Shown piece by piece: positions 41,900-50,685 of a stretch of DNA of 64,000 nt. How positions within the stretch are numbered: position 1 is the stretch's first letter; the number at the start of each line of letters is the position of its first letter. This DNA comes from Gelria sp. Kuro-4. GTDB taxonomy: Bacteria; Bacillota; DTU030; DUMP01. The translations under genes were made by a program, and so were the position numbers. Under the pieces are notes generated by a model that ran no database searches, was not told the DNA's origin, and worked only from the letters and a program-made list of their open reading frames with translations. The DNA lies in contig NZ_AP024619.1 of assembly GCF_019668485.1 (NCBI RefSeq), positions 1,177,001-1,241,000 of the forward strand, read 5' to 3'.

Positions 41900-43234
41900 A
41901 TGAAACGGAAGAACGGAAATAGCTTTGCTGGCTTGCTTCCACTGATTGTATTCCTGGCTCTTTTCGTGGGAACAGGTGTTATCACCGGAGATTTCAGTAA
42001 AATGCCGCTCCTGGTTGCCTTCATGATATCCGCGGGCTTTGCTCTGGTTCTGAATAAGCCAGGGGAACGGCTTTCTGTAACCAAAAAGATCGACATCTTC
42101 ATGAGGGGTGGAGGGGAGCCGACTATCATTCTCCTGGTCGTAATCTTCCTGCTCGCGGGAGCGTTCTACTCGGTGGCTGACGCCATGGGCGCGGTCAAGT
42201 CCACTGTAAACCTGGGCTTGAGCATCCTGCCGCGCAACTTCATCCTGGCCGGCGTGTTTATGATCGGCTGCATAATCTCGTTTGCAATGGGCACGTCGAT
42301 GGGAACGGTCACCGCAATTGCTCCCATAGCAATCGGCATCTCTCAGCAGAGCGGTATCTCGCTTCCTTTGATACTTGGAACCGTGATCGGTGGGGCGATG
42401 TTTGGAGACAACCTTTCATTTGTCTCTGATACCACTATCGCGGCCACAAGGACTCAAGGAGTGGGACTCAGGGACAAGTTCAAGATGAACGTCTTGATAG
42501 TGCTCCCGGCGGTTATTCTAACGATCGTGATTCTAATGTTTATCCCCGTTGGGAGTGCCACGATTCAGGTAGGTGAGTACTCAATCGTAAAGGTGCTCCC
42601 CTATCTCGCGGTTATCGTGACCGCGTTGGCCGGTCTGAACGTTATGGCCGTGCTTGGAGTTGGCGTTCTCATCGGGGCCGTTATCGGACTTGCGGATGGG
42701 TCCTTCAACCTCGTTGAGCTTCTGGGTTACATCCAGCGCGGAATGGGGTGGATGGAGGATCTCGCCGTAATAGCGATCATTATCGGCGGCATCGTGGAGC
42801 TGATGAAACACTATGGAGGAATAGGGTTCCTTCTCGAGCAGGTCACCAAGGGCATACGGGGCAAGAAGGGTGGAGAACTCGGAATTGCGGCTCTTGTGAG
42901 CCTCGTAGACATTGCAACGGCCAACAACACCATATCCATCATAACTGTGGGTCCGCTGGCGAAGAACATGTCGAAGAAATATGACATCGATCCGAGAAGG
43001 ACTGCAAGTCTCCTGGACATCTTCTCTTCGGCATTTCAGGGTATCTTGCCGTATGGCGGCCAGCTGCTCGTGGCCGGTGGAATGGGTTCGATCTCCCCGA
43101 TAGCCATTGCTCCGTACTGCATATACCCTATACTCATGGGCGTCATGGGCCTGTTGTCCATCGCTACTGGGATTCCCCGGTTTAAGGAACCGGCGGAGAA
43201 CGTCTTTGAGGTAGACCAGGACAGTGAGGACTAG
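41900..43234 (+). CDS. NhaC-family transporter
   Basis: 444 residues with about eleven hydrophobic segments. 'ISFAMGTSMGTVTAIAPIAI', 'IGGAMFGDNLSFVSDTTIAA' and 'ATANNTISIITVGPLAKNMS' are NhaC-superfamily signatures. Some members exchange Na+/H+; others carry organic acids (MleN) or are predicted sulfur amino acid carriers (MetT). Within this catabolic cassette a substrate-uptake role is more likely than pH control. This is inference from context. Confidence 0.85.
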   Translation: MKRKNGNSFAGLLPLIVFLALFVGTGVITGDFSKMPLLVAFMISAGFALVLNKPGERLSVTKKIDIFMRGGGEPTIILLVVIFLLAGAFYSVADAMGAVKSTVNLGLSILPRNFILAGVFMIGCIISFAMGTSMGTVTAIAPIAIGISQQSGISLPLILGTVIGGAMFGDNLSFVSDTTIAATRTQGVGLRDKFKMNVLIVLPAVILTIVILMFIPVGSATIQVGEYSIVKVLPYLAVIVTALAGLNVMAVLGVGVLIGAVIGLADGSFNLVELLGYIQRGMGWMEDLAVIAIIIGGIVELMKHYGGIGFLLEQVTKGIRGKKGGELGIAALVSLVDIATANNTISIITVGPLAKNMSKKYDIDPRRTASLLDIFSSAFQGILPYGGQLLVAGGMGSISPIAIAPYCIYPILMGVMGLLSIATGIPRFKEPAENVFEVDQDSED

Positions 43235-43353
43235 GATTGCGTCTTGTCTCCCCCGGCCGCGTTCCGGGGGAGACCGATTCTCGCCAAAGCTCTAGAATGA
43301 CAATGGGCGTGGGGCCAACTCGTGTAACCATGGCCCACAGAGGGGGGTCTTCT

Positions 43354-44901
43354 GTGGCTGCACCCTATTTCTTGGGAATCGATGCAGGCACATCCAAGAT
43401 CGGAGCAGTCCTATTCGACGTGAACGGGGAGGAGGTGGCCGGTGCTGAGGCGCGGGCTGAAGCGATCTACGACGGATGCGTAGCTGAACAGAACATGCGT
43501 AGGACCTGGACCATCCTTGCCGAAACGATCAGGCGGCTGATTGAAAAGTCGGGGGTTTTTCCGGACGAGATAGCGTGTGTGGGATTGGCCGCTCAGGGCG
43601 AAGGGTGCTGGCTTCTCGACAATTCGGGGGAGCCAGTGCGAAATGCCGTCCTCTGGAATGATGGACGGGCAGCAGAGCTGGTGAGGCGGATCAAAGAGAA
43701 CCGCTCCCTGTATTCACGAATCAAGCAGGTGACCGGATCATTCCCTTTCCCGGGCGCTACGTCAGTGATACTGGCTTGGCTCAGGGCCAATGAGCCTGAG
43801 ACTCTTCAACGCGCAAAGCACTGTGTGTTCGCCAAAGACTGGCTGCGCTACAAGTTGACCGGTGAAGTGTACCTCGAGGCTACCGACAGCTCGTCTTCCA
43901 TCCTCGACCTGACCACCGGCGATATCGCCTTTGAGATTTTGACCGAGCTCGGCCTAGGCGATCATCTGGACATCTTTCCCAAGATCCTCAAGTCCGCGGA
44001 CATTGCAGGGCACGTGACTTGCGAGGCCGCTCGTGCTACCGGGCTGAAGCCCGGGACGCCGGTGGTAGCCGGCATGTTTGACATCGTCGCGACCGCAGTA
44101 GGGGCTGGTGCCGTCAGGAAAAACGACACTTGTACCATCCTCGGAACCACGTGCGTCAACGAGATCGTGCGCGGCAGTATCGTTGACACTCCTGACAACG
44201 CTTCGGGGTTTGAATACCACGCCGTACCCGGGTTGTATCTCAATGTCATCGCCCCTATGGCGGGGACGCCTAACCTGGACTGGGCTGTCGGCAGCCTTTT
44301 CGCTCATGAGCTTGAGGCTGCTCGGAAGGACGGGAGAAGTATATTCGAGGACTTGGAGATGGGCCTTCAGGCCACACGCCCCGGAGCGTCCGGGGTGATA
44401 TACCAACCCTATATTAGCTCCGGCGGAGAGCGGGCCCCGTTCTACAACCCCAATGCCAAAGCGGGATTCTTTGGGATATCATCGCAAACAACAAGGTTCG
44501 ATCTCCTTCGTGCCGTCTACGAGGGAGTTGCCTTTTCGATAAAGGACTGCCTGCAGGGTGCCGAGGGCTCAGGCACAGTATTCCTGAGCGGTGGCGGAGC
44601 ACGGAGCAGGTTCTGGGCTCAGATCATCGCCGACTGCACTGGCAAGGAGGTGGTGGTTCAAGATGCGAGCAACCTTACCGCAAAAGGTGCAGCCATTGCG
44701 GCCGGTATTGCGGCCGGGCTCTATGAGGACTTTGCGAAGGCTGCGACCGCAATGAGCAAGGAGAAGTATCGCCTGAGCCCAACCGAAAGGAACGTCGAAC
44801 TGTACGACAGGCTGTTTGCGGTCTACAAGGAACTCAGGCTCCGCCACATGGAACTGTGGGACATGCGAAAAGAGATACTGGATGGCTTCAGCAGGGGTTA
44901 G
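43354..44901 (+). CDS. FGGY-family carbohydrate kinase (YoaC-like)
   Basis: 515 residues from GTG 43354 after GAGGGGGGTC; the open frame reaches back to 43237 but has no better signal. The actin-like kinase fold has 'FLGIDAGTSKIGAVLFDVNG' (phosphate 1), 'EQNMRRTW', 'GLAAQGEGCWLLD', 'NAVLWNDGRAAELV', 'TCTILGTTCVNEIV' and 'VFLSGGGARSRFWAQIIADC' (adenosine motif). The substrate is not predictable with confidence. Its partnership with a 2-hydroxyacid dehydrogenase recalls B. subtilis yoaD-yoaC, a sulfur-regulated operon of unknown function. Confidence 0.87.
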   Translation: MAAPYFLGIDAGTSKIGAVLFDVNGEEVAGAEARAEAIYDGCVAEQNMRRTWTILAETIRRLIEKSGVFPDEIACVGLAAQGEGCWLLDNSGEPVRNAVLWNDGRAAELVRRIKENRSLYSRIKQVTGSFPFPGATSVILAWLRANEPETLQRAKHCVFAKDWLRYKLTGEVYLEATDSSSSILDLTTGDIAFEILTELGLGDHLDIFPKILKSADIAGHVTCEAARATGLKPGTPVVAGMFDIVATAVGAGAVRKNDTCTILGTTCVNEIVRGSIVDTPDNASGFEYHAVPGLYLNVIAPMAGTPNLDWAVGSLFAHELEAARKDGRSIFEDLEMGLQATRPGASGVIYQPYISSGGERAPFYNPNAKAGFFGISSQTTRFDLLRAVYEGVAFSIKDCLQGAEGSGTVFLSGGGARSRFWAQIIADCTGKEVVVQDASNLTAKGAAIAAGIAAGLYEDFAKAATAMSKEKYRLSPTERNVELYDRLFAVYKELRLRHMELWDMRKEILDGFSRG

Positions 44902-44916
44902 ATTGGAGGTATTGCG

Positions 44917-45957
44917 TTGAAGGCGCTACTGACTGCCGAGTTCGACATGGAATACCTTCCGCGGCTGGAATCTCTATGCGAGGTTACTGTTGCCGGATGG
45001 GGGAAGGAACATAGGAAGCTTAGTGAGGACGAGCTGATAGACCTTCTTCAAGGTCAAGACATCTTGATAACAAGCTACGACCCGGTGACCGAGAAAGTCA
45101 TTCGGTCCTCGAACTCACTCAGGCTGATCATGTGTACCCGTTCAAACCCGGTGAACATCGATGTTCCTGCGGCATCCCGGCGTGGCATCCCGGTGGTCTA
45201 CACTCCGGGACGCAACTCCGACTCCACCGCGGAATTCACCATAGCGATGATGCTCAATATTGCTCGCCAGATCCCCATGGCTTATAAGAGCCTGAAGGAC
45301 GGCAAGTATCTAGCCAAAGGCGGGGTTAAAGGCAACAAGGCGTATGTTCTAGGCGAGGATGTGACGTGGGCGCTGGGGGAGGAAAGCCCTTACGTGGTTT
45401 TCAAGGGCGTTCAGCTCAAGGGCAAGCGTTTGGGCGTCATAGGCTACGGGAGAATTGGTCAAAAGGTGGCAGCGATAGCACGGGCGCTGGGAATGTACAT
45501 CTACGTTTATGATCCGTACATGCCTGCCGTTTTCATCGATGACAACACGACAAAGAAGGTCTCCCTTCAGACCCTGTTGACCGAGTCTGACTTCGTAACA
45601 TGCCACGTGAAGGTGACTAAGGAGACGAAGGGCCTTATCGGGCGCGAGGAGCTCAAGCTCATGAAACCGACCGCCTTTTTCATCAACACGTCGCGCGGAG
45701 CAGTGGTTGATGAGGAAGCCCTCATTGAGGCTCTAAGAAACCGGAAGATCCGGGGGGCTGCCCTTGACGTGTTCGAGTCAGAGCCCCTCGATCCGGACCA
45801 TCCATTTGTCAAGGAGCTGGATAACGTTGTCATTACCCCTCACTTAGCCGGCGCCACTTACGATGTGCTCACGATCCACACGAAGATGATCCTGGATGAG
45901 CTGGAGAGGTTCATGAACGGTCAAAGGCTTCTATTCCAGTACACGGAGGTGCTGTGA
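44917..45957 (+). CDS. D-2-hydroxyacid dehydrogenase family (YoaD-like)
   Basis: 346 residues from TTG 44917 after GGAGG. The NAD-binding Rossmann motif is 'LGVIGYGRIGQKVAAIARAL'; the catalytic triad region includes 'INTSRGAVVDEEALIEAL' (Arg), 'AALDVFESEPLDPDHPF' (Glu) and 'ITPHLAGATYDV' (His). It resembles phosphoglycerate dehydrogenase relatives without the C-terminal ACT domain. An insertion (about residues 125-150, 'KDGKYLAKGGVKGNKAYVLG') separates it from ordinary SerA. Start is 15 bases after the kinase stop. Confidence 0.88.
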   Translation: MKALLTAEFDMEYLPRLESLCEVTVAGWGKEHRKLSEDELIDLLQGQDILITSYDPVTEKVIRSSNSLRLIMCTRSNPVNIDVPAASRRGIPVVYTPGRNSDSTAEFTIAMMLNIARQIPMAYKSLKDGKYLAKGGVKGNKAYVLGEDVTWALGEESPYVVFKGVQLKGKRLGVIGYGRIGQKVAAIARALGMYIYVYDPYMPAVFIDDNTTKKVSLQTLLTESDFVTCHVKVTKETKGLIGREELKLMKPTAFFINTSRGAVVDEEALIEALRNRKIRGAALDVFESEPLDPDHPFVKELDNVVITPHLAGATYDVLTIHTKMILDELERFMNGQRLLFQYTEVL

Positions 45958-45960
45958 GCG

Positions 45961-47145
45961 ATGGATTACAGGAAACTGGGCTTCTGCAGCAAGGCGGTGC
46001 ACGTTGGTTCTGATCCGTGTCCGGTCACCGGCGCACTGGTATCGCCGATATACCAGACATCGACTTACACCTATGAGAATACCGAAGAAGCAGGAAAGAT
46101 ATTCTCGGGAGAGAAGTTCGGATATCTCTACGGTCGCGACCACAGCCCTACGGAATACCAGCTGGAAGAGAAGATAGCCGCCCTGGAGGGCGGGGAGGAT
46201 TGCAAGGCTTTTGCGTCGGGAATGGCGGCAATCGCTGCCACCATGTTTGCTCTCCTTGAGGCAGGTGACCACGTCATCTGCACAGACGTAGTGTATGGGG
46301 GAACGTACGGGCTGTTTACGAAGATCTTCAGCAAGTATAAGGTCGACGTCACCTTTGTGGATACCTCTGATGTTGCGGCAGTTGAAAAAGCCGTTCGCAA
46401 GAACACCAAGCTTGTCTATGTTGAAACTCCCGCAAATCCGACCTTGAAGTTAACGGACCTGGCAAAGGTTTCGGCTCTCTGCAGGAGTTTCGGCCTCAAG
46501 CTTGTGGTAGACAACACCTTCATGACGCCGTATTTCCAGCGTCCCCTCGAGTTCGGCGCAGACCTCGTGATTCATAGCGCCACGAAGTACCTTGGCGGGC
46601 ATGGAGACGCCATTGCGGGTGCAGTGGTGGGACCCAGGGAGTTCATCAAAGAGGGACTCCACCAGCCTGTCACGAAGATCGGAGCCCTCATTTCGCCGTT
46701 TACGGCTTTCTTGATCCGTAGAGGGATTCAGACTCTTCCTCTCAGGATGGAGAAGCATAACGCGAATGCGATGAAGGTTGCGGAGTACCTGAGTTCTCAT
46801 CCCAAGATCGAAAGGGTGAACTATCCCGGACTGCCTTCCCATCCCCAACATGAGCTGGCAAAGAAACAAATGTCCGGATTTGGCGGGCTCATAAGCTTTG
46901 AGGTCAAGGGTGGACTCGAAAAAGCACGAGCCTTTGTGGATGGCCTCGAGATGATAAGGTTGGCAGTTAGCCTTGGTGACGTCGGCTCATTGATACAGCA
47001 TCCTGCGTCGATGACCCACAAGTCGGTTCCGCCGGAGGTCAGGCGGGCTACCGGAATCACGGACGGGCTAATACGGATATCTTGCGGCATCGAGGATGTG
47101 GAGGACATCATCGCTGACATCGACCAAGCTCTGAGCCGAATCTAG
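45961..47145 (+). CDS. PLP-dependent trans-sulfuration family lyase/synthase
   Basis: 394 residues from ATG 45961, 3 bases after the dehydrogenase stop. Cys/Met metabolism fold: 'SPIYQTSTYTYENTEEAG', 'YGRDHSPTEYQLEEKIAALE', 'ASGMAAIAATMFALL', 'VDNTFMTPYFQRPLEFGADL' and PLP Lys in 'VIHSATKYLGGHGDAIAG'. 'SLGDVGSLIQHPASMTHK' ends the fold. It could be a methionine/homocysteine gamma-lyase, cystathionine gamma-synthase or beta-lyase; sequence alone does not decide. In this cassette it would release a thiol or ammonia from an incoming sulfur amino acid (inference). Confidence 0.87.
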   Translation: MDYRKLGFCSKAVHVGSDPCPVTGALVSPIYQTSTYTYENTEEAGKIFSGEKFGYLYGRDHSPTEYQLEEKIAALEGGEDCKAFASGMAAIAATMFALLEAGDHVICTDVVYGGTYGLFTKIFSKYKVDVTFVDTSDVAAVEKAVRKNTKLVYVETPANPTLKLTDLAKVSALCRSFGLKLVVDNTFMTPYFQRPLEFGADLVIHSATKYLGGHGDAIAGAVVGPREFIKEGLHQPVTKIGALISPFTAFLIRRGIQTLPLRMEKHNANAMKVAEYLSSHPKIERVNYPGLPSHPQHELAKKQMSGFGGLISFEVKGGLEKARAFVDGLEMIRLAVSLGDVGSLIQHPASMTHKSVPPEVRRATGITDGLIRISCGIEDVEDIIADIDQALSRI

Positions 47146-47447
47146 GGGGCATCTCAGTGAAAGTCGAGTTCCCGGCGGTATTTGGGCCTGTGGTGCCTAA
47201 ACGAGGTGGGGCACCGGAAGAGGGCCGTGCGGAGTTGAAGTCCACTATCAGCGGACTTCGCTGACCCGAATGTGACTGAGATCGATGCCAAGGAAAACCT
47301 GGCCGAGTCAGCTGCCATCCTGCACGGGCATAAAAGGCTGTTTCACGTGCGCATCACCGTGCGCTGCCGCGGCTCGGTCAGGCTGTCGTAGAACCGATAT
47401 ACCAGGGAGCCGAAGTGGCCCACTATACCTAAGGAGGGTGCAGCAGG
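47146..47447. other. Intergenic region inside the catabolic cassette
   Basis: 302 bases between the PLP enzyme and aldolase genes. A frame near 47230-47330 reads 'DPNVTEIDAKENLAESAAIL', which looks like a scrap of a decayed gene (racemase-like), but no intact gene is seen. AAGGAGGGTG at its end is the aldolase ribosome binding site. Confidence 0.45.
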
Positions 47448-48110
47448 GTGCAGCAGATGTCGTTGCGGGTGAGCAAGGCTTTCAAAAGGCTCGTTGTAGA
47501 AGGCGGGCGAGAGATGATGAAAATGGGATTCACTGTGGGGACTTGGGGCAATATCAGCGTGAGAGACCCGGAGACTGGATATATATACATCAAGCCGAGC
47601 GGCATTGATTATAACAGGATAACTGAGGACGACGTGGTGGTCCTGGACAGCCGGGCTGAAGTCATCGAGGGGACCAGGAAGCCTTCTATAGAGAAGTACA
47701 TGCATGTCGGCATCATGAATGCTCGGAAAGACGTCAATGCGGTCATTCACACTCATCCAGTCTACTCTTCAGTACTGGGTGTGAATCGAATGGAATTGCC
47801 AGGCATCAGCGAGGACTTCGTTCAGATCGTTGGTGAGAAGATGACGCTTTCCGATTATGCTCTTCCCGGGACGCGGGAGCTGGCTGATAACGTCGTGAAA
47901 GCTCTGGGCCCAAGAAACGCCGTGATGATTCCGAATCATGGAACAGTAGCCGTAGGTCCAGACCTTGGGACTGCCCTGAAGGTATGTCAGGTGGTGGAGA
48001 AAACCGCCCAGATATACATCCTAGCCCGGTCCATCGGGACTCCTCATTGTATATCTTCGGAGGACATCCGCGCCATGCAGGAGTTTGTACGAACTTCCTA
48101 TGGGCAGTAA
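47448..48110 (+). CDS. Class II aldolase/adducin-family protein
   Basis: 220 residues from GTG 47448. Zinc ligands are 'VIHTHPVYSSVLG' (H-x-H) and 'IPNHGTVAVG' (H), with 'GNISVRDPETGYIYIKPSG' as substrate-phosphate loop and catalytic Glu in 'PSIEKYMHVGIM'-type position ('KPSIEKYMH'). Relatives include L-fuculose-1-phosphate and 5-deoxyribulose-phosphate aldolases. It probably splits the phosphorylated product of the FGGY kinase (inference). A palindromic terminator begins 7 bases after its stop. Confidence 0.88.
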   Translation: MQQMSLRVSKAFKRLVVEGGREMMKMGFTVGTWGNISVRDPETGYIYIKPSGIDYNRITEDDVVVLDSRAEVIEGTRKPSIEKYMHVGIMNARKDVNAVIHTHPVYSSVLGVNRMELPGISEDFVQIVGEKMTLSDYALPGTRELADNVVKALGPRNAVMIPNHGTVAVGPDLGTALKVCQVVEKTAQIYILARSIGTPHCISSEDIRAMQEFVRTSYGQ

Positions 48111-48116
48111 CAGGAC

Positions 48117-48160
48117 GGTGCCGGGCACCTGGGAAGAAGTCCCAGGTGCCCGGCACCTTT
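48117..48160 (+). repeat. Palindromic element, likely terminator of the cassette
   Basis: GGTGCCGGGCACCTGGGA pairs perfectly with the 18-base right arm around AGAAG, followed by TTT. It is the canonical full-length copy. Confidence 0.85.
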
Positions 48161-48211
48161 AAACGCAGGTTGCGGCTGGGAAGTTGGGAAGGAGGCGGCG
48201 GATCTTAAGCA

Positions 48212-49000
48212 TCACACGCCCGCGGGGGTGGACAAGGCGCGGTAGACGACCTCAGAGATGCGGGCGATGGTCTCGACGCCGGCGGCGTTGGTGCTGAGCT
48301 GGTCAGTGAGTACCACCAGGATGTACGAGCGCTCCGGCAGGAAGAAGATGCCGGCGTCGTGCTCGAGGCGGTCCAGGTCCCCGGTCTTGTGGGCGATCAC
48401 CACATCCTCGGGAAGATAGGCCGGGAGCTTGTTCCGGAGCTGCTGGCGCTTCATGATGTCGATGATGGTGGCGGAGGCGGCTGCGCTGACCACTTTTCCT
48501 TTCACCAGGAGCTTGAGGAGGCGGCCCAGGTCGCCGGCGGAGGTAAGGTTGTTGCGCCCGGCGCGCGCCGCCTCAAAGTCCATCATCTTGCGTTGGAGTA
48601 CGGTGTTTTTGAGACCCAGCTCCGCGGCCAGCGTATTCACCGCCGCCATGCCGGCCAGGTCGATAAGCTGGTTCGTGGCGGCGTTGTCGCTCTGGATGAT
48701 CATGAGGGTGGCCAGGTCGCGGATGGTAGGGCGAAGGTTCGGGTTGAGTTCGCTCAGCACGCCGCACCCGCCGACACGGTTGGCGGGGTCGATGGACACT
48801 TCGTCGTCCAGGCCGAACTTACCGGCCTCCGCCGCCTTGAGCACCGCCGCCAAGAGGGGGATCTTGATGGTGCTGGCGGAGGGAAAGACCCGCTCGGGGT
48901 TTATCGTAAACAATTCTCCCTGGCTGAGGTCCTCCAGGTAGACGGCGCTCCTCCCTTCCAACTGCCCCAGCAGGGCGAAGATTTCTTTTTCCGGAAACAT
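48212..49000 (-). CDS. Class A beta-lactamase-fold serine hydrolase, cytosolic
   Basis: 262 residues from ATG 49000 after GAGGTGG. The three active-site motifs are 'SASTIKIPLL' (S-x-x-K), 'QSDNAATNQL' (S-D-N) and 'AHKTGDLDRLEHDAG' (K-T-G). There is no signal peptide or lipobox, unlike true beta-lactamases, so it is probably an intracellular peptidase or esterase. It overlaps no neighbour and lies 15 bases downstream of a transporter on the same strand, suggesting a transported peptide or beta-lactam-like substrate. Confidence 0.85.
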   Translation of the reverse strand: MFPEKEIFALLGQLEGRSAVYLEDLSQGELFTINPERVFPSASTIKIPLLAAVLKAAEAGKFGLDDEVSIDPANRVGGCGVLSELNPNLRPTIRDLATLMIIQSDNAATNQLIDLAGMAAVNTLAAELGLKNTVLQRKMMDFEAARAGRNNLTSAGDLGRLLKLLVKGKVVSAAASATIIDIMKRQQLRNKLPAYLPEDVVIAHKTGDLDRLEHDAGIFFLPERSYILVVLTDQLSTNAAGVETIARISEVVYRALSTPAGV

Positions 49001-49015
49001 GCTACCACCTCGCAA

Positions 49016-50311
49016 TCAGAAGAGTGAGTAGACGAGCACGTAAAGGACCGTCCCCGCCACCAGACTTAATCCCAATTTGATCATCGACTTTAAGTCCTTG
49101 GAGCGGGCCAGGCCCATCTGGCCCAGCATGTCGGCACCGGGGTAGGCGAAGGAGGTCATCTGGGAACCGATGAGCAGGATGGCCGCCCATAACCCCATGG
49201 GGATACTCAGTTCACTGAGGAAAGCGCTGAACATCTTGTTGAGCAGTACGGCCTGGGCGACGGCCGCCCCGGAGATGCCGAACACGCCCACCAGGGTGGT
49301 GAAGAGGGCGAACACCGTCTTGCCGCTGGACTCGATGATGGGCTTTAACAGCTCGACCAGGGCCGCGAAGGCTCCCGATTTCTCGACAAAGGCCAGGAAG
49401 GGTTCGAAGAGCACGAACATGATAAAGAGCCAGACCAGGCGGCCGCAGCCTTCCATCATGGCATCGAAGATTTCGCCCATCTTCAGGCCACCGGCTAGGC
49501 CGGTGGTGATGGCCGCAGTGAACATAACCACGACGGCGTAAGAGGCGCCACCCTTGACGATCATACCGTAAACGAGAAGGGCTGCCAGGGTGAGGAGAAA
49601 AGTTGCCGTAGCCCGTTTTACCTCGGGGGTGGCTACGTAAGTGTCACTGACTCTCACCACATCCGCCCCATAGGTGTAAACGTCGCGCGTAGCGCGCTGG
49701 ATGCGGAGGGCCATAAAATAGGTGATCACCCAGCAGATGACGGAAACGGGGAGACCGGCCGTCAAGAGCACCTGCGGGTAGCTGAGCCCGGTTAGTTCCA
49801 TGAGCGTCACCATCGGCGGGGTGAACGGTCCCAAGAAAAGCCCGGACTGGCCTGCCCCCTGGAAGATGGCCGCCAGTGTGCTGGGGGTGATGCCGATGGC
49901 GGCCACCAGCGGGATGACGATGGGCGCCAGGATGGCGTTGGCCCCGGCCAGGGTGCCCAGGAGTGAGACCAGGATGACCGAGGTGGCCATGGCGGCGACA
50001 ACGGCCTTGGCTTCGGTATTGACGCCGATGCGGTGCATTACCACATTCACGATGTTTTCGGCGACCCCGGTGCGCCTCAGCACTGCCCCCAGGCCGGAGC
50101 CGAGCATGATGATCAAACCGATAAGTGAGAGAAAGGAGCCGAGGGCCTCGGCAATGACGCCGCCTAAACCGAGCAGGGGCTGGTTGGTCATGATGGCTCC
50201 GAGGAGCACGCAGACGAAGACGTTTACCACCGGGTGCACTTCTTTGAAGGCCAGGATGATGTAAATGATGAGTGGCAAGAGGCCGAGGATGGGCGGAAGT
50301 CCTAGGATCAT
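49016..50311 (-). CDS. NhaC/GntP-like permease
   Basis: 431 residues with about twelve hydrophobic segments, starting 'MILGLPPILGLLPLIIYIIL' after AAGGAGG. 'GTLAGANAILAPIVIPLVAA', 'FQGAGQSGLFLGPFTPPMVT' and 'LFGISGAAVAQAVLLN'-like stretch near the end ('VFGISGAAVAQAVLLNK') mark an ion-transporter superfamily permease. Substrate is unknown. Likely co-transcribed with the serine hydrolase downstream. Confidence 0.75.
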   Translation of the reverse strand: MILGLPPILGLLPLIIYIILAFKEVHPVVNVFVCVLLGAIMTNQPLLGLGGVIAEALGSFLSLIGLIIMLGSGLGAVLRRTGVAENIVNVVMHRIGVNTEAKAVVAAMATSVILVSLLGTLAGANAILAPIVIPLVAAIGITPSTLAAIFQGAGQSGLFLGPFTPPMVTLMELTGLSYPQVLLTAGLPVSVICWVITYFMALRIQRATRDVYTYGADVVRVSDTYVATPEVKRATATFLLTLAALLVYGMIVKGGASYAVVVMFTAAITTGLAGGLKMGEIFDAMMEGCGRLVWLFIMFVLFEPFLAFVEKSGAFAALVELLKPIIESSGKTVFALFTTLVGVFGISGAAVAQAVLLNKMFSAFLSELSIPMGLWAAILLIGSQMTSFAYPGADMLGQMGLARSKDLKSMIKLGLSLVAGTVLYVLVYSLF

Positions 50312-50390
50312 GCCGGTTACCTCCTTTTGTGGGGTTTGGTGATCGGGTTGAGCCGCTGCGTTACACCATGGATCACCCCCTTAACAAGAA

Positions 50391-50440
50391 AATCCAACCC
50401 GAAGGGCCGGCGGCAGCACCGTGCCCTTTCAGGCTGGATT
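50391..50440 (-). promoter_or_regulatory. Long hairpin in the leader of the permease gene
   Basis: On the minus strand AATCCAGCCTGAAAGGGC can pair with GCCCTTCGGGTTGGATT, followed by TTCTTGTTAAG. It lies about 80 bases before the permease start and could be an attenuator or the end of an upstream transcript. The element does not match T-box or other known riboswitch consensus. Confidence 0.45.
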
Positions 50441-50629
50441 TCGCCTGCGCAAGCCCCCCGACCAGGAGGGGGAAAGGTTCAGGCAAAGCAGCCTTTTATC
50501 TCACCCTCGTCTCGTCCCGACTGCCATATTCGCCGCCCTGCTTTTATATTCCTGCTACTCGCCGCATTTTTCTGTGTAGGTTAAGTTACGGGGCGGGTGG
50601 GAAACACGTCGAAACAAGGCAGGAGGAAC

Positions 50630-50652
50630 TGGCTTCCATAATGTGGAAGCCA
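50630..50652. repeat. Perfect inverted repeat before the FxLYD gene
   Basis: TGGCTTCCA - TAATG - TGGAAGCCA, 34 bases before the start codon. It is a candidate regulator site or mRNA hairpin. Confidence 0.5.
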
Positions 50653-50685
50653 TGAATGGAAAAACTTGTATAAGGGGTGTTGCAG

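Larger units (their letters stand above)
50312..50685. other. Divergent intergenic region
   Basis: It separates the leftward permease operon from the rightward FxLYD gene. It holds the hairpin at 50391-50440 and a small perfect inverted repeat at 50630-50652. No gene is seen. Confidence 0.55.

Noticed and set aside
50391-50440. T-box leader of the permease gene
   Set aside because: The antiterminator-like stretch does not match the T-box consensus and no stem I specifier features were found upstream.
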